Shown piece after piece: positions 41,384-50,485 of a DNA stretch of 64,000 bases. Each line of letters begins with the position of its first letter. The stretch's first letter is position 1. The translations under genes and the position numbers were made by a program. The notes below the pieces were generated by a model. The model was not told the DNA's origin. It did not search any database and was given only the letters and a program-made list of their open reading frames with translations. This DNA is from Chryseobacterium pennipullorum (GTDB lineage Bacteria > Bacteroidota > Bacteroidia > Flavobacteriales > Weeksellaceae), in NCBI RefSeq assembly GCF_003384725.1, contig NZ_QNVV01000022.1:1-64000 (forward strand), given 5' to 3'.

Positions 41384-44300
41384 TTAAGCAGGAATTTCTC
41401 CTTTGTATAAGAAAGAAATAATTTCTTTGTTCAATTTGTCGATCATTTCACTGAATAAGTGGAAAGATTCCTGTTTGTAGATTACTAATGGATCTTTCTG
41501 CTCGTAAACAGCTCCCTGAGAAGATCTTCTCAAGTCATCCATCTCACGAAGGTGAAGTTTCCAGTTTTCGTCGATAATCGATAACGTAATATTCTTTTCG
41601 AAATCGTTTACTAAACTTTCACATTGAGTATCGTAGGCTTCTTTAAGATCGGCTACAATGGTCATTGTTTTGTGTCCGTCAGTGAACGGAACCTGGATCA
41701 TTTTAAACATTGACCCCTGATTCTGATAAACATTCTCAATGATCGGGAATGATTTTTCTTTCAGTAGGTTCAGTTTCATCTGGTAATCTTCCTGTGCAGC
41801 TTTGAATACAATATTGGTCAGATCCTGAATGTTCTTGTTGCCGAAATCACTTTCAGAAACAGGAGATTCCATCGTGAACGTTTTAATGATCTCGTATTCA
41901 AAATCTTTATAGCTTCCGTTTGCTTTTCCTTTCGCTACGATAGAATTGGCAACATCGAAAATCATATTCGTGATGTCATACTTCAGGTGATCTCCGAACA
42001 ATGCATTCTTCCTTCTCTTATAGATTACATCACGTTGTTTATTCATCACGTCATCATATTCAAGAAGCCTCTTTCTGGTTCCGAAGTTGTTTTCCTCTAC
42101 TTTTTTCTGAGCTCTCTCAATAGACTTGCTGATCATGGAATGCTGAATAACTTCACCTTCCTTATGACCCATTCTGTCCATCATTTTGGCAATTCTCTCA
42201 GACCCGAATAAACGCATCAGGTTATCTTCAAGAGATACGTAGAACTGAGAGCTTCCAGGATCCCCCTGACGTCCTGCTCTACCTCTTAACTGTCTGTCTA
42301 CACGTCTGGAATCATGTCTTTCTGTACCAATGATTGCAAGTCCTCCGGCTTCTTTTACTTCTTTGGAAAGCTTAATATCCGTACCACGACCCGCCATGTT
42401 TGTTGCAATGGTTACCACTCCCGGCTGTCCAGCCCCTGCCACGATCTCCGCTTCCTTCTTGTGGAGCTTAGCATTCAGTACCTGGTGCGGAATTTTTCTC
42501 AGCTGAAGGGCCTTTGAAAGCAATTGGGAAATTTCAACAGAAGTAGTACCTACAAGTACCGGTCTTTTTGCTTCTGTTAATTTTTCTACCTCTTCAATAA
42601 CTGCATTATATTTTTCTCTGTTAGTCTTGAAAACTAAATCCTGTTTGTCATTTCTTAAAATTGGACGGTTGGTTGGGATAACCACGACATCCAGTTTGTA
42701 GATTTCCCAAAGTTCACCAGCCTCCGTTTCAGCTGTACCGGTCATCCCAGCAAGCTTGTTGTACATACGGAAATAATTCTGAAGTGTGATCGTTGCAAAA
42801 GTCTGAGTAGCAGCCTCAATCTTTACACTTTCTTTCGCCTCAATAGCCTGGTGAAGACCGTCAGAATAACGACGTCCCTCCATGATACGGCCAGTCTGCT
42901 CATCAACGATTTTTACTTCACCGTCGATTACGACATACTCATCATCTTTTTCAAATAATGTATAGGCTTTCAATAGCTGGCTCATGGTGTGAACACGCTC
43001 AGATTTTTCAGCAAAGTCTGCAAATAACCTTTCTTTAGCTTCGAATTCCTCTTCTTTAGAAAGGTTTTTAGCTTCTACTTCAGCAATTTCAGTCCCGATA
43101 TCAGGAAGAACGAAGAAGTTTGCATCAGAGTTCCCCTGAGACATGTACTCAACACCTTTATCTGTAAGGTCTACCTGATTATTTTTTTCTTCAATGACGA
43201 AGTAAAGGTCTTTATCTACAATCGGCATATCACGGTTGTTGTCCTGCATATACTGCGCTTCAACCTTCTGAAGCAATGCTCTGTTTCCGCTTTCCGATAA
43301 GAATTTAATTAATTGTCTGTTTTTTGGAAGGCCTCTGTATGCCTGAAGTAATTTGAATCCCCCTTCCTTGGTATTTCCTGCAGCGATTAATTTTTTCGCT
43401 TCATTGAAAATAGCAGAAACGGTTTTCTTTTGTACTTCAACAATCCTGTCTATAGAAGGCTTAAGAACATCAAACTCCTGTCTGTCTCCCTGAGGAACCG
43501 GACCGGAAATAATCAAAGGTGTTCTTGCATCATCTACTAATACAGAGTCTACCTCATCCACGATAGCAAAGTTCAGTTCTCTTTGTACCAATTCTGAAGG
43601 AGATGTTACCATGTTATCTCTCAGATAATCGAAACCGAATTCATTATTCGTTCCATAGGTGATATCTGAATTATATGCTTTTCTTCTTCCGTCTGAGTTC
43701 GGCTGGTGGTTATCAATACAGTCGATAGACATTCCATGGAACTGATAAAGAGGCCCCATCCATGCGGAGTCTCTTTTCGCAAGGTAGTCGTTCACTGTAA
43801 CAACGTGTACGCCCCTTTCCGGAAGAGAATTTAAGTAAATAGGTAATGTTCCTACCAAAGTTTTACCTTCACCGGTTGCCATCTCGGCAATTTTACCGCT
43901 GTGAAGAATAACCCCTCCGATAAACTGAACATCATAGTGGACCATATCCCAAACTACAGGGGTTCCGGCAGCGTCCCATGAGTTTTTCCAAACGGCTGTG
44001 TCTCCCTGGATTTCAACGAAATCTTTTCCGGCAGCAGCTAATTCCCTGTCCCAGTCAGTTGCCGTAATACGGATTTCCCCATTCTGGGCCCATCTTCTTG
44101 CGGTCTCTTTTACCAAGGCAAAAGCTTCTGGAAGGATCTGAATCAGAACTTTCTCTTCAATTTCGTATGATTCTTTCTTAAGAGTCTCAATCTTTGAAAA
44201 AAGAGCTTCTTTTTCGTCAACGTTGGTTGAATTTTTTATTTGCTCTTGGGTCTGTTCTATCTGAGCTGAGATCTTGCTGGTTGCAGATTTAATATTCTCT

Positions 44301-44458
44301 TTAAACTCAGCAGTTTTCTGTCTCAAACCATCATCCGTCAATTGTTGGATATTGGGTTCTACAGCTTTGATTTTTGTTACAACTTTTTTTACTTCTTTTA
44401 GGTCCTGCGCTTTTTTGTCTCCCAAAAACCCTTTAAGAACTTTGTTTAAAAAACTCAT
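41384..44458 (-). CDS. secA: Protein translocase ATPase SecA
   Basis: SecA drives preproteins through SecYEG using ATP. The Walker A region reads MATGEGKTLVGTLP, the DEAD-type box is VDEVDSVLVDDARTPLIISG, and the second motor has TNMAGRGTDI and QLRGRAGRQGDPGSS. At 1024 residues it is longer than E. coli SecA (901); the extra length is an insert between the two nucleotide-binding halves plus a long N-terminal region, as usual in Bacteroidetes. The C-terminal Cys-rich zinc tail of E. coli SecA is missing, so SecB binding through it is not expected. DUF2795 lies upstream. Confidence 0.97.
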   Translation of the reverse strand: MSFLNKVLKGFLGDKKAQDLKEVKKVVTKIKAVEPNIQQLTDDGLRQKTAEFKENIKSATSKISAQIEQTQEQIKNSTNVDEKEALFSKIETLKKESYEIEEKVLIQILPEAFALVKETARRWAQNGEIRITATDWDRELAAAGKDFVEIQGDTAVWKNSWDAAGTPVVWDMVHYDVQFIGGVILHSGKIAEMATGEGKTLVGTLPIYLNSLPERGVHVVTVNDYLAKRDSAWMGPLYQFHGMSIDCIDNHQPNSDGRRKAYNSDITYGTNNEFGFDYLRDNMVTSPSELVQRELNFAIVDEVDSVLVDDARTPLIISGPVPQGDRQEFDVLKPSIDRIVEVQKKTVSAIFNEAKKLIAAGNTKEGGFKLLQAYRGLPKNRQLIKFLSESGNRALLQKVEAQYMQDNNRDMPIVDKDLYFVIEEKNNQVDLTDKGVEYMSQGNSDANFFVLPDIGTEIAEVEAKNLSKEEEFEAKERLFADFAEKSERVHTMSQLLKAYTLFEKDDEYVVIDGEVKIVDEQTGRIMEGRRYSDGLHQAIEAKESVKIEAATQTFATITLQNYFRMYNKLAGMTGTAETEAGELWEIYKLDVVVIPTNRPILRNDKQDLVFKTNREKYNAVIEEVEKLTEAKRPVLVGTTSVEISQLLSKALQLRKIPHQVLNAKLHKKEAEIVAGAGQPGVVTIATNMAGRGTDIKLSKEVKEAGGLAIIGTERHDSRRVDRQLRGRAGRQGDPGSSQFYVSLEDNLMRLFGSERIAKMMDRMGHKEGEVIQHSMISKSIERAQKKVEENNFGTRKRLLEYDDVMNKQRDVIYKRRKNALFGDHLKYDITNMIFDVANSIVAKGKANGSYKDFEYEIIKTFTMESPVSESDFGNKNIQDLTNIVFKAAQEDYQMKLNLLKEKSFPIIENVYQNQGSMFKMIQVPFTDGHKTMTIVADLKEAYDTQCESLVNDFEKNITLSIIDENWKLHLREMDDLRRSSQGAVYEQKDPLVIYKQESFHLFSEMIDKLNKEIISFLYKGEIPA

Positions 44459-44464
44459 AAATTT

Positions 44465-44583
44465 TTTGCTTTATGCTTAATGCAAGATGCTTTAAGCGTT
44501 GTAAATGACACGCTTATCGTGTAAGTTAATATATAAAAAGGGCAAAAAAGCTCTAAGCTGGCAGCCTAAAGCTTATCGCTTTA
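44465..44583. repeat. Degenerate GCTTTATGC/AAGC spacer upstream of secA
   Basis: The spacer holds GCTTTATGCTTAATGC, GATGCTTTAAGCG and CTAAAGCTTATCGC units like those at 3495 and 13928, and a small ACACG/CGTGT inverted repeat at 44508-44522. No clear secA promoter was seen. Confidence 0.4.
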
Positions 44584-44805
44584 TTAATATTCATCCTCGT
44601 TCCAAAGGAAGTCTTCATCAGTAGGATAGTCGCTCCATACCTCTTCAATAGATTCGTAAATCTCTCCTTCGTCTTCAATAGCCTGAAGGTTTTCCACTAC
44701 TTCCATAGGTGCACCAGTTCTGATTGCGTAGTCAATAAGCTCTGCTTTTGTCATTGGCCAAGGTGCGTCACTTAAATAGGATGCTAATTCTAATGTCCAG
44801 TACAT
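44584..44805 (-). CDS. DUF2795 protein
   Basis: The 73-residue acidic protein (MYWTLELASYLSDAPWPMTKAELIDYAIR...) matches the small DUF2795 family, with its LASYL...WP.TKAELIDYAIR.GAP pattern. The last third is a string of Asp, Glu and aromatic residues. No function has been assigned. A -7 element TACTTTTG lies at 44823-44830. It lies about 125 bp before secA on the same strand. Confidence 0.85.
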   Translation of the reverse strand: MYWTLELASYLSDAPWPMTKAELIDYAIRTGAPMEVVENLQAIEDEGEIYESIEEVWSDYPTDEDFLWNEDEY

Positions 44806-44941
44806 AATTTTCTAATTTTTTGCAAAAGTATAAAAATAGGTTGTATAATAAACTTTTTTATACTTGATTTTCAATTCTTTTTATAATTTTTTCTTGTCAA
44901 TGTCTGCCATAAACCTTATGCAAAGCATGTCAGCCATTCAC

Positions 44942-45970
44942 TTAATGTCGTTTTCTCAAAAACCATTCCACAAATTTTTTTATGCCATTTTGGAAGTCTG
45001 TGTCTGGTTGGTATCCTATTAAAGCCTTTGCTTTGGTAATATCTGCGTTCGTTTTTGTGACATCTCCTGGCTGCATTGGCAGAATTTTTTTTCGGGCTGT
45101 CATACCCAGTGCATCCTCAATCGTTTTTACCATCTCTGAAAGGGTGATCACCTGATTTTCCCCCAGATTAAGAATTTCATAGATACCGGTGTGGCTTTCC
45201 AGGTACAGCACAGACTTGATGATTCCATCAATAATATCATCTACATAAGTATAATCACGGGCTGTATTTCCATCGCCGTAGAACGGGATTTCCAGGCCTT
45301 CAGAAATAAGGTTTGCAAATTTATGGATGGCAAGATCCGGCCTCTGTCTGGGACCATATACAGTAAAAAACCTTAGCTGAATCATGTCAATCTGGTAAAG
45401 GCTGTGATACACATGTCCAAGGACCTCACCACATTTTTTGGTTGCAGCATAGGGAGAAATAGGATTGTCCACATTATCGGTCTCAGAAAAAGGAACCTTT
45501 TCATTGTTTCCGTATACGCTTGAGGAAGAAGCGCAAATAAATTTCTTAACATTAAAGTCTTTACACAGCTCCCAGAGATTCATGGTTCCACGGACATTCA
45601 CTTCTTCATATTCCAGCGGCCTCTCTATAGACGGACGTACGCCGGCCAGTGCAGCCAAATGAATGACCATATCAATAGGATGGTTTCTGAAAATGTTTTC
45701 AAGCCCGCTTTTATCCCTGATATCCTGCCAGTAAAGTGAATACCGGTCTGAATGCGTGATGGAGATCAATTGTCTGATATCAGTCTCTTTGTCTGAAAAC
45801 TCAAAATCCGAAATTGTATCAATAGACTCTAAAGTATTTTTTATTTTTATCTGATAGCTATAGAAATCATCAAAATTGTCAACGTTTATGACAGAATGTC
45901 CATTTCTTAATAATCGTTCTATTACATGAGAGCCGATGAATCCGCTACCACCTGTTACAAGATAAATCAT
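44942..45970 (-). CDS. NAD-dependent epimerase/dehydratase (UDP-glucuronate epimerase-like)
   Basis: The 342-residue extended short-chain dehydrogenase has the NAD loop GGSGFIGSHVIERL, the active-site SPYAATKK (YxxxK; Tyr and Lys), a catalytic Ser in CASSSSVYG, and FTVYGPRQRPDLAIHKFA. The overall pattern is closest to UDP-glucuronic acid 4-epimerases used for capsule or lipopolysaccharide sugars. Other sugar specificities (UDP-galactose, dTDP) are possible. No other polysaccharide genes are nearby, so the pathway is uncertain. A TATTTTTG -7 lies at 45991-45998. Confidence 0.88.
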   Translation of the reverse strand: MIYLVTGGSGFIGSHVIERLLRNGHSVINVDNFDDFYSYQIKIKNTLESIDTISDFEFSDKETDIRQLISITHSDRYSLYWQDIRDKSGLENIFRNHPIDMVIHLAALAGVRPSIERPLEYEEVNVRGTMNLWELCKDFNVKKFICASSSSVYGNNEKVPFSETDNVDNPISPYAATKKCGEVLGHVYHSLYQIDMIQLRFFTVYGPRQRPDLAIHKFANLISEGLEIPFYGDGNTARDYTYVDDIIDGIIKSVLYLESHTGIYEILNLGENQVITLSEMVKTIEDALGMTARKKILPMQPGDVTKTNADITKAKALIGYQPDTDFQNGIKKFVEWFLRKRH

Positions 45971-46062
45971 TTGTGGGTTTTTATTAGCGCAAAAATATAA
46001 ATTTTACTTATTGAAAATATAATCATTAAATTTACTTAAAAAAGTAATATAACAAATATAAT

Positions 46063-46860
46063 ATGCAGTTTCAAGGGCAAATTTTAAAAATGACAAGCTA
46101 CGATGCAAAACCTATCCAGTATTATCTGAATCTTTCAGGGGATCTCATCCATATGAACGAGCTGTTTGGAAAGGAACTCAGCATCAAACATATTGGTTTC
46201 CAATGTGTGAATTGTGGTGAGGATAAAACGATCTACAGAATGGGGTTCTGTAAAAACTGCTTTTTTGAAAGCCCATATGCCAGCGATACCATTATCCGCC
46301 CGGAATTATCTACCGCACATTTAGGTGTTGCAGAACGTGACCTGGATGTAGAAAGAGAAATTCAACTGCAGCCACATACTGTTTATCTGGCCTATACCGG
46401 AGACGTAAAGGTGGGAGTGACAAGAAATACCCAGATTCCTACAAGATGGATCGATCAGGGGGCCACTTTTGCTCTTCCCATTGCAAGAACAGAAAACCGC
46501 TACGAGGCAGGAATGATAGAAGTGGCCTTGAAAGAACATTTAGCCGATAAAACCAACTGGAGGAAAATGTTACAGGATGATTATGAAGGAGAAGTGGATC
46601 TTGCGGACTTCCAACAGAAAATAAAAGAATACTTCCCTCAGGATTTCCAGAAATTCTACAGTGAAGGGGAGAACCTTTGGATGTTTGACTATCCTTTTGA
46701 GAAGCCTGAGAAAGTGAGTTCATTTACTCTGGATAAAAAACCCGAGTTTACAGGAAAGCTTACAGGAATTAAAGGTCAGTATCTAGGATTTGACGGGGGG
46801 AATTTTATTAATGTAAGAGGCCATGAAGGGTATGTGATTGAAATGGTTATCAAAAAATAA
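46063..46860 (+). CDS. DUF2797 protein with zinc-ribbon-like cysteines
   Basis: The 265-residue protein matches the DUF2797 family. It has two CxxC pairs (FQCVNCGEDKTIYRMGFCKNC) that should bind zinc. A later stretch, TVYLAYTGDVKVGVTRNT followed by RWIDQGATFA, resembles the core of GIY-YIG nucleases; this is a family-level inference that I cannot test. The true role is unknown. The ATG at 46063 is the only good start. The next gene begins about 35 bp after its stop codon. Confidence 0.85.
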   Translation: MQFQGQILKMTSYDAKPIQYYLNLSGDLIHMNELFGKELSIKHIGFQCVNCGEDKTIYRMGFCKNCFFESPYASDTIIRPELSTAHLGVAERDLDVEREIQLQPHTVYLAYTGDVKVGVTRNTQIPTRWIDQGATFALPIARTENRYEAGMIEVALKEHLADKTNWRKMLQDDYEGEVDLADFQQKIKEYFPQDFQKFYSEGENLWMFDYPFEKPEKVSSFTLDKKPEFTGKLTGIKGQYLGFDGGNFINVRGHEGYVIEMVIKK

Positions 46861-46894
46861 GGCACCTGTAAAAACAATAAACCAAATCACAAAT

Positions 46895-49549
46895 ATGAAA
46901 AAATGGGCTAAAAGAGTACTGATAAGCTTTGGAATTCTGGCAGCAGTTATACTTGCGGCCAATTTCGGATTAAATATTTGGCTTAAAACCCAACTTCCGG
47001 ATTATATTAAAAAAAATACCGATTATAAAGTTTCTTACAAAACGCTGGATGTTGATCTGGGAACCGGAAATATTTTAGCAACCGGTATTACTGTCAACAG
47101 TAAAGATCCGCAAAATACGAATGTGATAGGATTGCAGGGGACTATTGATACTTTAAAGATCAGTCGTTTTGGTATTTATGACGCTATTTTTAATAAAACG
47201 ATTAGCTCATCAGACCTGCTGTTGGCAAAACCGAATCTTAATGTAATTCTTGCAAAGCCAATAGATCGTAAAACAGGAAAAAAGAGAAATCCGGTTTTAT
47301 TTGAAAATATCAGGATCAATGAAGGTACGATTGCTGTTTTTAAACATACCAAACAGAAGTTCCTTTCTGTACATCAATTGGATCTTTTTGTTGAAAACCT
47401 TCAGATGACAGAAGAATCGGTAGAGCATAAACTACCGGTTGTTTTTGACCGATACAGCATCAAAGGTAAAAGCTTCTTTTTTCGCCCGGATGAAGTATAT
47501 GCTGTTACCATCAGCAATATACATACTGCTGATGGTCAGATGACCGTGGAAAATTTCAAACTGATTCCTCTTTTATCACTCAATCAGTTTAAAAAGTTTT
47601 ATCCCAAAAAAGCAAGGTTATTTGAGTTTGCCATTCCAAAAATGGAATTCAAAGACGTGATGCTGAATAAAAACAAAATTTCCCTGACGAATGCCGATTT
47701 TCAAAACCCCAGGCTTATCGTTCATAATACGGGAATACCCGTTAAAAACAGTAATAAAAAATCAGATTTTGAAGTCAATCTGGAAAATATAAAGCTTAGC
47801 AATGCTGTAGCTCTGATTAATAAGCCGGACGGTAGTGCATTATTATCTGCCGGAAACCTTAATCTGAATATCAATCAGCTAAAATTTAATAAAGAAACCT
47901 CCGATCAGGTAATTCCTGTGGGGTACAGGGATTTTACATTTTCAGGAAGAGATATTGTATATTCCAATCAGCAGAATATTTCTGTCAGAACGGTCGGTAT
48001 AAATCCGAAGAGTGGAGAGCTGAGAGATATTGTGATCACGCCCGGTGCTCATGCAGATGGGAAGACGACAATGGACCTGAAGTCTAGTCATATTGCTTTT
48101 AACATCAATAAACTTGAATTTATTAATAAGAAGCTGAATCTTGATCTTAAAGATCTTCTTGTAGAAAATATAAATGGAACTGTTAAGGCCGGTGTAAAAA
48201 AGCAGAAAACTGTGCAAAGACCTGGCATAATACAGTCTGTAACCGTGCAAAAAACTTCGGTTAAAAACTCGAATATTATTTATGATAAAGGTGGCGAGCC
48301 TTTGGCTTTTCATGATCTGAATGCAACAGTTAATGAAATTATGCTGACGCCTCAACCTAAGGGTCAGGGACTTTCTTTTAAAGTGAAGGACTATTTCCTG
48401 ACAACAAGAAATTTTGCATATAAAACTCAGTTCTACAATATCAGTCTGGGTCTTTTGAAACTCAATAAAAATAAGGTACAGGTGAATAATTTTGCCATGA
48501 AACCTCTTGTTTCAAGAGCTCAGTTTATTAAGATGATTCCCGTTGAGCGAGATCTGTATGATCTGAAAGCAGGACAGATCAATGCTGAAGGAAGTTGGGA
48601 CCTGTTTTCCCAACAGAAATTCTTTAATGCTTCGCGGGTAACCATTGAGTCTGCTGATGCTAATATATTCAGAAGTAAAATTCCGAAAGACGATCCTAAA
48701 GTGAAAGCTTTGTATTCCAAAATGCTGCGTTCTATTAAAATTCCGATGACCGTTAATCATCTTGATTTGAAGAATTCAAAGCTGGTCTATGAAGAAGATA
48801 CCCCGGAAAGTCTGGGACCTGGAAAACTGACATTCAGCAATTTCAATATGAATGTGAAAAACCTGAATTCTGCGAAAACAAAAGGTAAACCTACAAAAGT
48901 GGATATAAAGATCAACTGTTCTTTCATGAACCTGGCTCCGCTTTCCGTCAACTGGAATTTTGATGTTGCTGATCCCAGTGATGCTTTTGCCATTTCGGGG
49001 AGAACCTCTAATCTTCCTGTAAGTGGAATCAATCCGTTCATCAGACCTTATCTGCATGTAACGGCGACTGCCGGGACGATTCAGGAAATGCTTTTTAATT
49101 TCAAAGGAAATCCAGCCGGATTACATGGTACCTTCAATCTTAAGCATAAGGATCTTAAAATCGCGGTACTCAATAAAAATAATCAGGAAAAGAAGGGCCT
49201 TCTGACGGCTGTTGTTAATATTTTCATCAAATCAGACTCCGGCAGATTTCCTGAGGCTGTCGCTGTGGAAAATGTAGAACGCGATCCTACAAAATCATTT
49301 TTTAATCTTTTCTGGAAAGGAATTGAGCAAGGACTGAAAAAGACATTGATTGGTAAAAGTGTCGAAAAGACAGAGAAAAAGGTAAAGGAGGCTGTATCGT
49401 CTGTAAAAGATATGAAACAGTCTGTAAAAGAAATAAAGCAGGAAATCAAAACCAAAAAGGAACCTTCAAAGCCTCAAGAAGAGAAGAAAGAAAAAAAGGG
49501 TTTTTTGAATGATCTTTTTAAGAAGAAAGATAAAGCCGAAACGGAATAA
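46895..49549 (+). CDS. AsmA-like/DUF748-like large membrane-anchored protein
   Basis: The 884-residue protein starts with a membrane helix (KRVLISFGILAAVILAANFGLNIWL) and then a long series of beta-rich repeats (YKVSYKTLDVDLGTGNILATGI, LDLFVENLQMT..., LHVTATAGTIQEMLFNFKG). This layout suggests AsmA-like proteins, which bridge the periplasm and are linked to lipid transport and outer-membrane quality. The last ~80 residues are Lys/Glu-rich coiled coil ending in KKDKAETE. I use the ATG at 46895, which gives a normal N-terminal anchor. The family call is moderate. Confidence 0.7.
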   Translation: MKKWAKRVLISFGILAAVILAANFGLNIWLKTQLPDYIKKNTDYKVSYKTLDVDLGTGNILATGITVNSKDPQNTNVIGLQGTIDTLKISRFGIYDAIFNKTISSSDLLLAKPNLNVILAKPIDRKTGKKRNPVLFENIRINEGTIAVFKHTKQKFLSVHQLDLFVENLQMTEESVEHKLPVVFDRYSIKGKSFFFRPDEVYAVTISNIHTADGQMTVENFKLIPLLSLNQFKKFYPKKARLFEFAIPKMEFKDVMLNKNKISLTNADFQNPRLIVHNTGIPVKNSNKKSDFEVNLENIKLSNAVALINKPDGSALLSAGNLNLNINQLKFNKETSDQVIPVGYRDFTFSGRDIVYSNQQNISVRTVGINPKSGELRDIVITPGAHADGKTTMDLKSSHIAFNINKLEFINKKLNLDLKDLLVENINGTVKAGVKKQKTVQRPGIIQSVTVQKTSVKNSNIIYDKGGEPLAFHDLNATVNEIMLTPQPKGQGLSFKVKDYFLTTRNFAYKTQFYNISLGLLKLNKNKVQVNNFAMKPLVSRAQFIKMIPVERDLYDLKAGQINAEGSWDLFSQQKFFNASRVTIESADANIFRSKIPKDDPKVKALYSKMLRSIKIPMTVNHLDLKNSKLVYEEDTPESLGPGKLTFSNFNMNVKNLNSAKTKGKPTKVDIKINCSFMNLAPLSVNWNFDVADPSDAFAISGRTSNLPVSGINPFIRPYLHVTATAGTIQEMLFNFKGNPAGLHGTFNLKHKDLKIAVLNKNNQEKKGLLTAVVNIFIKSDSGRFPEAVAVENVERDPTKSFFNLFWKGIEQGLKKTLIGKSVEKTEKKVKEAVSSVKDMKQSVKEIKQEIKTKKEPSKPQEEKKEKKGFLNDLFKKKDKAETE

Positions 49550-49550
49550 T

Positions 49551-49620
49551 TTTAAACCATTAAGATTGTATCAGTTCAATGTATTAAGTTACATTTTCAA
49601 AACGATCTTAATGGTTTAAA
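49551..49620. repeat. Long inverted repeat (AAACCATTAAGAT ... ATCTTAATGGTTT), likely bidirectional terminator
   Basis: Perfect 16-bp arms (49551-49566 and 49605-49620) around a 38-nt loop, between convergent genes. The arms contain the same CCATTAAGA/TCTTAATGG core as the hairpin at 21923-21947. I believe this is a repeated intergenic element in this lineage. Confidence 0.7.
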
Positions 49621-49642
49621 AAATATGATAGAATTGATTCAT

Positions 49643-49993
49643 TTAAAAATTGAATTCATCACTTTCCTGAATAGGAATATCCCGTAAGAACTCGTCGAAT
49701 TTTTCGCCCGGATAATTGCTGTCTGCTCCATAAGAATCGATAATCATACCGAGATTTCCGGTAGTGTCCTTTAATACATACAATACGGCATTGTCATCAG
49801 GATTGCTGTCCCCTTCAAAGCGGTATGTTTTTAAGATAATCAACTCAGACGGCTGGTAAATTTTTTCAGAATTCTCAAATTTCATTTCGCATTGGTCATT
49901 CATTCTGAATTCTCTGTGAATTCCTCTTTCAGAAAGCGTTTTCATAACCTGGCTTAAGGTCGTCATTCTGTCGATGTTTTCAGGATTTTCCAT
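49643..49993 (-). CDS. Conserved hypothetical acidic protein
   Basis: I do not recognise this 116-residue acidic soluble protein. It has no signal peptide or membrane segment. The pattern MTTLSQVMKTLSERGIHREFRMND, with a beta-rich centre (LIILKTYRFEGDSNPDDNAVLYVLKDTTGNLGMIIDSYGADSNY) and an acidic tail, suggests a compact alpha-beta domain. It is convergent with the AsmA-like gene and stands alone, about 170 bp from the next gene. Confidence 0.65.
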   Translation of the reverse strand: MENPENIDRMTTLSQVMKTLSERGIHREFRMNDQCEMKFENSEKIYQPSELIILKTYRFEGDSNPDDNAVLYVLKDTTGNLGMIIDSYGADSNYPGEKFDEFLRDIPIQESDEFNF

Positions 49994-50107
49994 AATACTA
50001 TTTTTGTTGGTTACTACAATAATTAAACCATTACATCACTAAATATAAGAAAAATAAAGGATTATAGTTTCCGTAAAAATAAACTTTAATGTTAACAAAA
50101 TTTATAA

Positions 50108-50137
50108 TTGTAAAAGCTGAAATGGGTATACTTTTTG
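50108..50137 (+). promoter_or_regulatory. Promoter of the small membrane protein gene
   Basis: TTG (50108-50110), 18 nt, then TACTTTTTG (50129-50137), one base longer than TAnnTTTG. It lies 30 nt before the ATG at 50168. Confidence 0.45.
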
Positions 50138-50167
50138 CAATGGATACTTTAATAAATCAGAGAAAAT

Positions 50168-50362
50168 ATGAAAAAAGAAGTTGGAGTTTTACTGGCAGGA
50201 GGAGTAGGTCTTTTGGCAGTATTGAGTTTAATCAGCATAAAGAAGATATTGACTAAAAAAGATAAAAAATATAGTGATACCTATTCGGATTATCACAGAC
50301 ACTTTGATGAAAAGAACCACGACGACGAAACACACGGAGTGGAGTTTTATGCGCTGAAGTAG
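50168..50362 (+). CDS. Small single-pass membrane protein
   Basis: The 64-residue protein has an N-terminal membrane helix (VGVLLAGGVGLLAVLSLISIKKIL) followed by a charged, His/Asp/Lys-rich tail (KKDKKYSDTYSDYHRHFDEKNH). No function is known to me. A promoter-like sequence precedes it and a clear terminator follows, which supports that it is a real gene. Confidence 0.6.
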   Translation: MKKEVGVLLAGGVGLLAVLSLISIKKILTKKDKKYSDTYSDYHRHFDEKNHDDETHGVEFYALK

Positions 50363-50390
50363 TACAATAATATATTTAATTATGTTTAAT

Positions 50391-50420
50391 CCAATACTTT
50401 TGAAAGTGTTGGGTTTTTTT
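50391..50420 (+). terminator. Terminator of the small membrane protein gene
   Basis: Arms CCAATACTT and AAGTGTTGG (T-G pair tolerated) with loop TTGA, followed by GTTTTTTT on the plus strand. Confidence 0.85.
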
Positions 50421-50485
50421 GTGGAAAACTTTAATGTTAAAGTTCATTATTTTATAAAAATTCCATTCTAATTTTACACTGTAGA

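Noticed and set aside
44508..44522. ACACG/CGTGT inverted repeat before secA as a secM-like regulatory element
   Set aside because: Only 5 bp arms and no associated open frame; it could easily be chance.
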